Positions 1 to 5,633 of a DNA stretch of 9,193 nt are shown piece after piece. A program made the translations under genes and the position numbers. The DNA comes from DATFLS01 sp964413425 (lineage in GTDB: Bacteria > Fidelibacterota > JAANXI01): NCBI GenBank assembly GCA_964413425.1, contig CAYPST010000142.1, positions 1 to 9,193 of the forward strand, in the 5' to 3' direction. The notes beneath the pieces were generated by a model. The model worked only from the letters and a program-made list of their open reading frames with translations, was not told the origin of the DNA and ran no database searches. The stretch's first letter is position 1, and each line of letters opens with the position of its first letter.

Positions 1-164
1 CAGGAAACAATACCGGGGTTGCATTCGCTAATCATCAGCATGGGAAGTCAGCCGTTCTCCCCTTCAGCGGTAAAATGAACGACATGTGAGCCTCTGCCGA
101 TGCCAGGTGAAGATATTGGAAGATATTGTATGTGCCAGAGGAGATGACCGGGTTTTATTTCTGA

Positions 165-866
165 GATTTACTCGGATACCCAATCAGAGTCCTTACTGTC
201 CGTACAATCGCAGAGCGGCAACTATTTCAATCCCGACAGAACCGGCCGCATCCCCATAAAGATGATAAAATCGTTCTGGCATGGAATGGGATGATGATCT
301 CCGCCTACGCCAATGCCTATGCTTTGCTAAAAGCGAACCATTATCGAGAGGTGGCCGTCCGCTCCGCGCAGTTTCTGCTGAAAGAATTGTATAACCCGGA
401 AACCGGGCGATTGCAGCGGGTGTATCGGAACGGCGAGAGTAGAGAACCGGGGAATTTGGAGGATTACGCCGACTTTGCCGGTGGGCTCGTCGATCTGTAC
501 CGGGCTACGGGAGATGAGAAGTGGTTGGACCTGGCGGTCCGATTGACGGAACCCCAAATCGACCTCCTTTATGACCGGGAAAACGGTGGCTTTTACGATA
601 GCAGCGGCGAGGATCGGTCCCTGTTAGTACGCTCGAAAGAGTGCTACGGAGGCGCCCTCCCTTCCGGGAATGCCATGGCGCTGACTGTGCTGGTAGAGCT
701 GCATTCCATCACCGGGAATGAGGAATACGCCCGGTTGGCGGAAGAAACGCTCGCCTACTTTGGCGAGAGATTGCAGGAACGTCCCATCTCCGCTCCCCAG
801 ATGTCAACATCTCTGGAATTACAACTGGACCCACCTGAAGCCACAACTTCCGATCATCCCTGTTGA
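165..866 (+). pseudogene. YyaL/DUF255-type protein, C-terminal fragment
   Basis: The frame is open from 165, just after a TGA at 162-164, and runs to 866; the first ATG is at 291. Homology clearly begins before that ATG: codons around 243-290 read PHPHKDDKIVLAWNG, the hallmark of the YyaL/SPATA20 family just ahead of its helical barrel. Further family motifs follow, such as the segment NLEDYADFAGGLVDLYRATG, ENGGFYDS, and GGALPSGNAMAL. The family combines an N-terminal thioredoxin-like DUF255 domain with an alpha/alpha barrel related to N-acylglucosamine epimerase and is normally about 600-700 residues; its function is poorly known. Only about 230 codons remain. The N-terminal domain is not in frame here, and bases 90-146 carry scraps in shifted frames (ASADA, GRY, PEEM) resembling the preceding family segment. 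The C-terminus diverges after SLELQLDPPE and stops early, so about 80-100 residues are missing. No ribosome site precedes the ATG. I judge it a decayed gene. Confidence 0.72.
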
Positions 867-1050
867 GTATATGGAACACCAGGAGCATGAGGCCGGGAAA
901 TTCCTGCATGATGCCAAACTCTGTCTTCATAGGGATCACTTTCGCTCTTAGGATGTTCCCACTGACTATGTGTGCGCAGTCTGACAGTAGCGACGCTGTT
1001 CAGCAGCTCCGGCAGTTACAGGAAAAGTTCTCTGGTGTTATGCCGCAACC
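844..1050 (+). pseudogene. Possible remnant of a RIC/ScdA/YtfE-like di-iron repair protein
   Basis: No intact frame exists here, but a frame with codon starts at 844, 847 and so on reads PIIPVEYMEHQEHEAGKFL followed by HDAKL (850-921). After a TAG at 949-951 it reads DVPTDYVC (952-975). This resembles the RIC pattern: a Met-Glu-x-Glu-His-x-x-Ala-Gly segment, then about 25 residues later Pro-x-x-Ala-Cys. A switch of frame near 971 gives AVQQLRQLQEKF (about 992-1027), similar to the helix before the last family histidine motif. RIC proteins are cytoplasmic hemerythrin-fold proteins linked to repair of iron-sulfur clusters damaged by nitric oxide. The stop codons, the frame switch and the absence of the terminal ENNxLFPRA motif mean that, if real, it is a broken remnant. 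It overlaps the end of the YyaL fragment and runs into the CopD-like fragment. The assignment rests on motif memory only. Confidence 0.35.
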
Positions 1051-1092
1051 GACTTCCACCGCCGAACTGATGACGGTCGCCACAGCACTTAA

Positions 1093-1428
1093 CCGGGATG
1101 GAGTCTGCTTTCCACGCTTGTGATAACAGGGATTATTAACCTGGCATATCGGTTCGGATGGAGGGGATTAATTGACGGCTCGATTTTCGAGGGTCAGTTT
1201 GGCAGCGCACTGGGGCATAAACTCTTCTTTGTGGGAGGCATTTTTATCGTCAGTGCAATTCATGATTTTTACATAGGACCCAAAGCAACTGCGATGTGGA
1301 GAAAACAGGGGACAGAAGAAACAGCGAGATATCGTAAACGAGCCAGCATCTATGGACGGATAAACCTGATACTCAATTTGTTCGTCCTCTTGTTTGCCAT
1401 TATGCTTGTGCGGGGGACGCCGTGGTAA
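1093..1428 (+). pseudogene. CopD-like small membrane protein, N-terminally truncated
   Basis: The frame opens at 1093 after a TAA (1090-1092). The nearest start codon is GTG at 1120, which gives about 102 residues and has no clear ribosome site. It reads GWSLLSTLVITGIINLAYR, a membrane helix with the Thr-Gly/Asn-Leu signature, then a helix ending in SAIHDFYIGP, a basic loop, and a last helix ending LVRG. TG..NL, S.xHDFxxGP and the closing LVRG are typical of small CopD-like (copper resistance D-related) inner-membrane proteins of about 150-170 residues. The first helices are missing. Another frame just upstream reads STAELMTVATALNR and would join smoothly to GWSLLS if one base were missing near 1096, so a frameshift there is likely. 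The stop at 1426-1428 overlaps a GTG of the following frame. Family function is putative copper transport or handling; this copy is probably inactive. Confidence 0.58.
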
Positions 1429-1490
1429 AACTCCCTGTTTCACCACCCGGAACTGGACATCGCCGACCTCACTCCCTGGGGAGAAGTTTG

Positions 1491-1952
1491 ATGAAAGAAT
1501 TAGACCTACCGCTCCCTGCGTGTCTTCTCCTGATTCTCATGGGTGTTGTCGCACCGGTGTTTGGAATATGGGCCGGATTATGGCGGGTCGGATGGACAAT
1601 TCCCGTTCCGGATACCCATTTCCCGGGAGCACATGGCCCATTGATGGTTTCCGGATTCATGTATGACGGATTGCTCCACGCATTGTTTGTGGGGTTTGTG
1701 TTTTCAATGATATTTGGCCACGCTCCGGTCATATTCCCGGCGGTGCTGAAAGTGCAGGCGGCTTTCCGGCCCTCCTTTTATGTCCACCTGGTGCTGTTAC
1801 ATTTCTCTCTGGCGCTCCGAATGGTTGCCGACTTCATGAGTAACGTACCTCTCCGGCAGTGGGGGAGTTTACTCAACGGCATTGCAATTTTGCTGTTTTT
1901 ATACAATACTGTCACATCGATTCTGGATACGAAATACTCATATCGAAGTTAA
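1491..1952 (+). CDS. Membrane protein with probable internal deletion
   Basis: ATG 1491 is preceded by GGGGAGA-type ribosome-site sequence (about 1478-1484) and gives 153 residues. An in-frame GTG at 1422 would overlap the preceding stop and add a non-homologous tail, so I prefer 1491. The protein begins with a hydrophobic helix (about residues 10-34), followed by HGPLMVSGF (48-56). It then goes directly to MYDGLLHALFVGFVFSMIF and GHAPVIFPAV (57-84), followed by two more hydrophobic segments (about 94-112 and 125-145). I recall both blocks from one family of uncharacterised polytopic membrane proteins, but not adjacent: HGPLMVSGF is normally followed by LGT.I.LERA and several helices, and the GFVFSMIFGHAP block lies near the C-terminus. 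This copy appears to have lost its middle in frame. The conserved histidines (48, 63, 77) suggest metal or heme binding in the family, which is inference. The neighbours suggest a copper or nitrogen-oxide context. Confidence 0.6.
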   Translation: MKELDLPLPACLLLILMGVVAPVFGIWAGLWRVGWTIPVPDTHFPGAHGPLMVSGFMYDGLLHALFVGFVFSMIFGHAPVIFPAVLKVQAAFRPSFYVHLVLLHFSLALRMVADFMSNVPLRQWGSLLNGIAILLFLYNTVTSILDTKYSYRS

Positions 1953-2085
1953 GCAATACAAGTGCCCCGATGGGATTCTCCGAAGCTCCAGAGAGACCCC
2001 GTTGGGAGAGTCCACTAGGCTTCTGGGTCTGCGAAGTATCGCTCACCTGAGGGGTATATTATAAATTCAATGAGGGGGGAAGCTC

Positions 2086-3100
2086 TTGAAAGCCATCGTC
2101 ATCACCAAATTCGGATCACCCGATATGCTTCAGCTCCAGGAGGTGGAGCAACCTGTTCCGAAGGAAAAAGAACTCCTGATTAGAGTATATGCGACCTCCG
2201 TGAATTTCGGGGATATTGTGGCTCGCAATTTTAAGGAGATCTCTCCGCGCCAGTTCACCATGCCGTTGATTTTCTGGCTCTTCGCGAAAATATTCTTTGG
2301 GTTCAGAAAACCAAAGATACCAGTACTGGGAAGTGAGTTTGCCGGCGTCATTGAATCAGTCGGCACAGAAGTCAAATCATTTCGGCCAGGCGACCAGGTG
2401 TTCGGCTACCTCGGTCAGCGCATGGGGTGCCTATGCCGAGTATCTCTGTATGCCGACAGACGGGTGTGTGGCAATAAAACCGGGTAATATGACCTTTGAA
2501 GAAGCCGCCACTGTTCCGTATGGGGCTATTATGGCGTTGGGTTTGCTTCGAAAGGGAAACCTCCAGCCAGGGCAAAAGGTTGTGATCAACGGGGCCTCCG
2601 GATCGATAGGCTCAGCGGCGGTCCAGCTTGCCGCGTCTTACTTCGGGGCAGAAGTGACCGGGGTAGGCAGTACCCCGGGACTGGCATTGGTGAAATCTCT
2701 GGGAGCGGATCGGGTTATTGACTACACTCATGAGGATTTTACCCAAAGAGGGGAGTCCTATGATCTGATTTTTGACGTCCTGGGCAAGGGAACGTTTTTA
2801 CAGTGTAAGCACGCACTCGAGCCACACGGAACCCATCTTTTCGTCAGTTTCAAGATGAAGCAACTTTTTCAAATGCTCTGGACTTCGCTAAAAGGTAACA
2901 AGAGAGTGATCTGTGCGCTCGCCCCGGGCAGTGTTGACGATTTGATTTCCATCAAAGAACTGATTGAGGCGGGGAAGATAAAAGCAGCCATAGATAAACA
3001 CTTTCCGCTGAACCAAACTGCTGAGGCTCACCGGTATGTCGAAAGTGGACACCAAAAGGGAAATATCGCCATAAAAGTGGAGCATAATTACAACACCTGA
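2086..3100 (+). pseudogene. NAD(P)-dependent quinone oxidoreductase-like dehydrogenase, frameshifted
   Basis: The start is TTG 2086 behind a strong GAGGGGGGA site (2072-2080); the translation begins MKAIVITKFGSPDMLQLQEV, the usual N-terminus of zinc-independent medium-chain dehydrogenases (QOR/zeta-crystallin-like). The GroES-like catalytic domain continues through SVNFGDIVARN and PVLGSEFAGVIESVG to GDQVFGYLGQRMG. There the frame breaks. Removing one G from the GGGG run at 2424-2427 restores GQRM-GAYAEYLCMP and a frame that runs to the stop at 3098-3100, for a total of about 337 residues, normal for the family. The Rossmann domain has NGASGSIGSAAVQLA (from about residue 168 of the restored protein) and later GADRVIDYTHEDF. 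No catalytic zinc-ligand pattern is visible. Members reduce quinones, enones or aldehydes with NAD(P)H; the substrate cannot be read from the sequence. Without correction the first frame ends at 2487 after 133 codons. It could be a true mutation or a homopolymer sequencing error. Confidence 0.85.
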
Positions 3101-3240
3101 TGCCCGTATGGAGTGGTCAGTGCTTCGCCGGTGCTGGCTGCACCCCAGCCCGGTATACTTCTTTTCATCTGTACCCGATGTTTGCGGGGCGAAGGACTCT
3201 TCCCTTTCCGCTCGTTCCTCTCTTTATATCTGTCGTCCTC

Positions 3241-3288
3241 TCCCGACAGGTCGGGACAGGTTGTTGTCGCTGTGTTCATTTGTCCCGA
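3241..3288. repeat. Three-arm palindromic cluster (TCCCGAC / GTCGGGA / TGTCCCGA)
   Basis: TCCCGAC (3241-3247) and GTCGGGA (3250-3256) are perfect inverted arms separated by two bases. The overlapping TCGGGACA (3251-3258) is also a perfect inverted match to TGTCCCGA (3281-3288), with 22 bases between. The middle arm can thus pair with either flank. It lies in a pyrimidine-rich, GC-richer stretch between the dehydrogenase and the AT-rich segment. Short TCCCGA/TCGGGA palindromes occur as dispersed intergenic repeats in some FCB-group genomes, which is recollection. A weak terminator or transcript-end structure is an alternative, but no T tract follows. Confidence 0.5.
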
Positions 3289-3316
3289 TGAGATCCCTCT
3301 TGCGATATGCTAACTT

Positions 3317-3485
3317 TGTGAGTTATTCAAGTTAAATATACCTAAATCTGTAATATATTTTCTTGCATATGGACGAATATATGTTATATTACCCTATAAA
3401 TTGATAATTGAATACAATTAGATATATATATAACACAAGAATACAGAAATAATTAATACAATTATATATTTGTATTATATTTAAC
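3317..3485 (+). promoter_or_regulatory. AT-rich promoter/control region upstream of amt
   Basis: About 170 bases are far richer in A+T than either side, with long TATATA runs. Promoter-like pairs include TTGATA (3401-3406) with TATATA (3425-3430) at an 18-base spacing, and the weaker TTGCAT (3363-3368) with TATATT (3385-3390) at a 16-base spacing. The exact start site cannot be chosen. I found no sigma-54 pattern (TGGCAC-N5-TTGC), which is notable for an ammonium-transport operon. The position directly before the leader of amt suggests that it drives amt, the PII gene and glnA; that is inference. The region 3101-3316 before it has no convincing gene. Confidence 0.5.
3454..3477. promoter_or_regulatory. 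24-bp operator-like dyad TAATACAA-N8-TTGTATTA
   Basis: TAATACAA (3454-3461) and TTGTATTA (3470-3477) are perfect inverted arms around an 8-base AT spacer, the geometry of a dimeric repressor or activator site. The left arm lies in a direct repeat: AATACAATTA occurs at 3411-3420 and again at 3455-3464, exactly 44 bases apart (about four helical turns), and four of the next five bases (ATAT after one mismatch) also match. Two phased copies near candidate promoter elements suggest a regulator site. In such AT-rich DNA some symmetry is expected by chance. Confidence 0.4.
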
Positions 3486-3696
3486 GGAAGTTTCAGATGT
3501 GTGGCGCTGACAAGGTGTATATTGTTTCTCGGCAGTCGAGGGGAATCCTCAAATTTGGATAAAAGCCCTGCTGCTGAGAGAAGTGCTGATCAGGTCTCAA
3601 CTTTCCGTGGTGAGCCGTGTGGTTCAACTACAGATGATACCACAACCGAGGAAGGTGTTGTATTTAGCAGGATATTTACAGGTCATCGGAGTAGTA

Positions 3697-3748
3697 ATCA
3701 CTGACTCCAGTGATCCCGGAGGATAATCATTGTCCCAAAGGGATCACT
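3697..3748 (+). promoter_or_regulatory. amt leader: two mutually exclusive hairpins
   Basis: Hairpin A pairs ATCACTG (3697-3703) with CAGTGAT (3708-3714) around the tetraloop ACTC. Hairpin B pairs AGTGATCCC (3709-3717) with GGGATCACT (3740-3748) around 22 bases. Both are perfect, and both use bases 3709-3714, so only one can form at a time. The loop of B holds GGAGG (3718-3722). The pair ends 33 bases before ATG 3782 of amt, whose own ribosome site (GAGGAGAG, about 3771-3778) lies just outside. Switching arms of this kind are typical of attenuators and riboswitch expression platforms. After B there is only a poor T stretch (CTTTATTC), so a strong intrinsic terminator is not evident. Upstream, 3486-3696 also shows TGTGGT/ACCACA arms (about 3618-3644) and may be an aptamer or leader; I recognise no known riboswitch class in it. 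Confidence 0.5.
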
Positions 3749-3781
3749 TTATTCAGGATAATTCAAGCCACGAGGAGAGAT

Positions 3782-5155
3782 ATGTCTGCTCTCATACCGA
3801 TACTCAGAAAGGGGAGGTGGGTGGCTGGGATAGTTTGTTTGGCTCTTGTGAAATCTGCCGGCGCACAGGAGGTGGGGGCCGAGGCGTTCACTCAACATGA
3901 AGTGGTGCTTGATACGGTGTGGACCCTGGTGGCAGCCGTGCTGGTGATGTTCATGCAGGCGGGATTCGCCATGCTGGAATCCGGATTTACTCGCGCGAAG
4001 AATGCCTGCAATATTATGATGAAAAACCTGTTGGACTTTTCCATCGGCAGTATCGCCTTCCTGGCGTTCGGCTTCGGAATCATGTTTGGCGCCGGGAATG
4101 CATTTTTCGGAACCAGTGGGTTTTTTCTCCGGGATACCGGCTCCACGTTCGCCTCGCTTGATTGGACGCCCATTCCGCTGGAGGGGAAATATTTTTTCCA
4201 GCTGGTCTTTGCTGCGACTGCGGCCACTATCGTCTCCGGCGCAATGGCAGAACGAACGAAGTTTATCGCCTACCTTTTTTACAGCGCGGTGATCACGGGA
4301 TTGATTTATCCAATTGTCGGCCATTGGATCTGGGGAGGGGGCTGGTTGAGTGAACTGGGGATGTGGGATTTCGCCGGGTCTACTGTGGTGCACTCCGTGG
4401 GAGGATGGATTGCCCTGACCGGGGCTATTATGCTGGGGCCCCGGCTCGGCAAATACAATGCAGATGGCTCCTCCAATGCCATTGCCGGCCATAATATCCC
4501 CCTGGCCACCCTGGGGGTGTTTATTCTCTGGTTCGGCTGGTTCGGGTTCAATCCCGGCAGTACCATGGGAGCCACCACCGACGTTGTTCATATCGCTGTG
4601 ACTACCAATCTCTCGGCGGCTGCCGGGGCCATCGCAGCTATGCTCACCGCCTGGCAGATGTTCAAAAAACCGGATACCAGTTTAGCTTTAAACGGAGCAG
4701 TGGGCGGATTGGTTGCCATCACAGCACCCTGCGCCTTTGTTTCAGCCGGCAGTGCCATCTGGATCGGGATTATTGGTGGCGTTCTGGTCGTACTGGGGAT
4801 TGTGTTTTTTGATCAGGTCCTGCGGGTGGACGACCCCATCGGTGCCGTCGCGGCTCATGGAGTGTGCGGAGTGTGGGGTACCCTGGCGGTGGGATTGTTT
4901 GCACAGGATATTTTCATGCCAGGAACCACCGGGGATGGATTGCTGTTCGGTGGGGGGTGGCATTTGTTAGGGGTGCAGAGCCTGGGGGTAATATCGGTCG
5001 CTGCCTGGTGCCTGGGCAGCGGATTTGTGCTGTTCTATGTCATCAAGAATCTGGTCGGACTCCGGGTGGATGCGGAAGAGGAGCTGCGAGGTCTGGATAT
5101 CGATGAGCACGGGATGGAATCCTATGCCGGGTTCCAGATTTTTACGACCGAATAA
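3782..5155 (+). CDS. amt: Ammonium transporter (Amt family)
   Basis: This is an inner-membrane ammonium channel/transporter of 457 residues, the usual length. I chose ATG 3782 because GAGGAGAG lies just upstream and the protein then starts with a typical signal peptide: basic residues 9-12, a hydrophobic core (13-23), and a cleavage-like AGA before Gln29. The frame also opens upstream at GTG 3710, but that would bury the signal. Around 11 membrane segments follow. Family motifs include FMQAGFAMLESGFTRAKN, AERTKF, WIWGGGWL, and DFAGSTVVHSVGGW with Asp196 and His204; the second pore histidine is His359 in AVAAHGVCGVWGTL. These are the Asp and twin His residues of the AmtB conduction path. The cytoplasmic tail ends GLDIDEHGMESYAGF, the conserved segment that interacts with PII. 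The next gene is a PII protein 87 bases away, the classic pairing, so blocking by PII when nitrogen is plentiful is likely. Confidence 0.96.
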   Translation: MSALIPILRKGRWVAGIVCLALVKSAGAQEVGAEAFTQHEVVLDTVWTLVAAVLVMFMQAGFAMLESGFTRAKNACNIMMKNLLDFSIGSIAFLAFGFGIMFGAGNAFFGTSGFFLRDTGSTFASLDWTPIPLEGKYFFQLVFAATAATIVSGAMAERTKFIAYLFYSAVITGLIYPIVGHWIWGGGWLSELGMWDFAGSTVVHSVGGWIALTGAIMLGPRLGKYNADGSSNAIAGHNIPLATLGVFILWFGWFGFNPGSTMGATTDVVHIAVTTNLSAAAGAIAAMLTAWQMFKKPDTSLALNGAVGGLVAITAPCAFVSAGSAIWIGIIGGVLVVLGIVFFDQVLRVDDPIGAVAAHGVCGVWGTLAVGLFAQDIFMPGTTGDGLLFGGGWHLLGVQSLGVISVAAWCLGSGFVLFYVIKNLVGLRVDAEEELRGLDIDEHGMESYAGFQIFTTE

Positions 5156-5242
5156 TCCGGGTGGTGAGTGAATCTGAATGAGCACTCCAATCCGATATTT
5201 TGCGGGGAGTCCGAGTACCAGGGAAAAGGAGGGCTGAAACCC

Positions 5243-5584
5243 ATGAAATTAATTATAGCCATGATTCAACCCCATAAATTGCCGGATGTGAAACGGGCGC
5301 TGTATAATGCCCAGGTGTATAAAATGACGGTGACCAATGCCGTGGGATGCGGGGAACAACGGGGTTATACGGAAGCCTACCGGGGGGTGAAGCAGGAAGT
5401 GAATCTGCTCAAGAAGACCCGGGTGGAGATTGCCGTGAATGAGGATTTTGTGGAACCGACCATTAACGCTATCGTCCAGGGAGCTCGTTCCGGGGAGATT
5501 GGGGACGGGAAGATCTTCGTGGTGGATCTCATGGACTGTATTCGTATCCGCACCGGTGAACGGGGAATGGTCGCCATCGGGTGA
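5243..5584 (+). CDS. glnK: PII signal protein, GlnK-type, lacking Tyr51
   Basis: This is a trimeric cytosolic sensor of ATP/ADP and 2-oxoglutarate that binds Amt and often other nitrogen enzymes. ATG 5243 follows GGAGGG (5228-5233) and gives 113 residues, the usual 112-114; the frame opens further upstream but without homology. Visible features are MKLIIAMIQPHKL at the start, Gln39, the T-loop with Tyr46-Arg47, Lys58, the family signature SGEIGDGKIFV with Lys90, and RIRTGE with Arg101 and Arg103. These are the nucleotide and 2-oxoglutarate ligands, so sensing should be intact. Residue 51, Tyr in enteric GlnB/GlnK and the uridylylation site, is Gln here (GVKQEVNLL), as in the archaeal-like group with the EVNLL T-loop. 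Cysteines occur at 36 and 99. It lies between amt and glnA (49 bases to the latter), consistent with one operon. Regulation is probably by direct effector binding, not uridylylation; that is inference. Confidence 0.95.
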   Translation: MKLIIAMIQPHKLPDVKRALYNAQVYKMTVTNAVGCGEQRGYTEAYRGVKQEVNLLKKTRVEIAVNEDFVEPTINAIVQGARSGEIGDGKIFVVDLMDCIRIRTGERGMVAIG

Positions 5585-5633
5585 CCTGCCCGCCGGCTTG
5601 GAATAAACCAACACAAAAAAGCGAGGGAAAAAC

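Noticed and set aside
1..89. Open frame ending at TGA 87-89 (about 28 codons, ending SAVLPFSGKMNDM), possibly the 3' end of an upstream gene
   Set aside because: Too short, with no family recognised and no window context to show it is coding.
863..1123. 86-codon frame as a hypothetical gene
   Set aside because: It has no ribosome site. It appears to be a patchwork of RIC-like and CopD-like remnants, and its end overlaps the clear CopD-like frame in another phase.
3128..3168. GC-rich hairpins (GGTGC/GCACC, GCTGG/CCAGC) followed by CTTCTTTTC as a terminator of the dehydrogenase gene
   Set aside because: The two short stems overlap and compete, the pyrimidine stretch is displaced and interrupted, and pairing is weak.
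3560..3640. CTGAGA and CTGATCAGG words suggesting a TPP riboswitch, and ACGGAAGT suggesting a glutamine riboswitch
   Set aside because: The remaining conserved core segments and their order are absent for both classes.
3501..3704. 67-codon frame in the amt leader
   Set aside because: It has no ribosome site and a Ser/Thr-rich random-looking translation, and it overlaps the structured leader.
3749..4591. 280-codon minus-strand frame opposite amt
   Set aside because: It lies wholly antisense to a strongly conserved gene, has low-complexity Gly/Pro/His-rich translation and no family motifs; a shadow frame.
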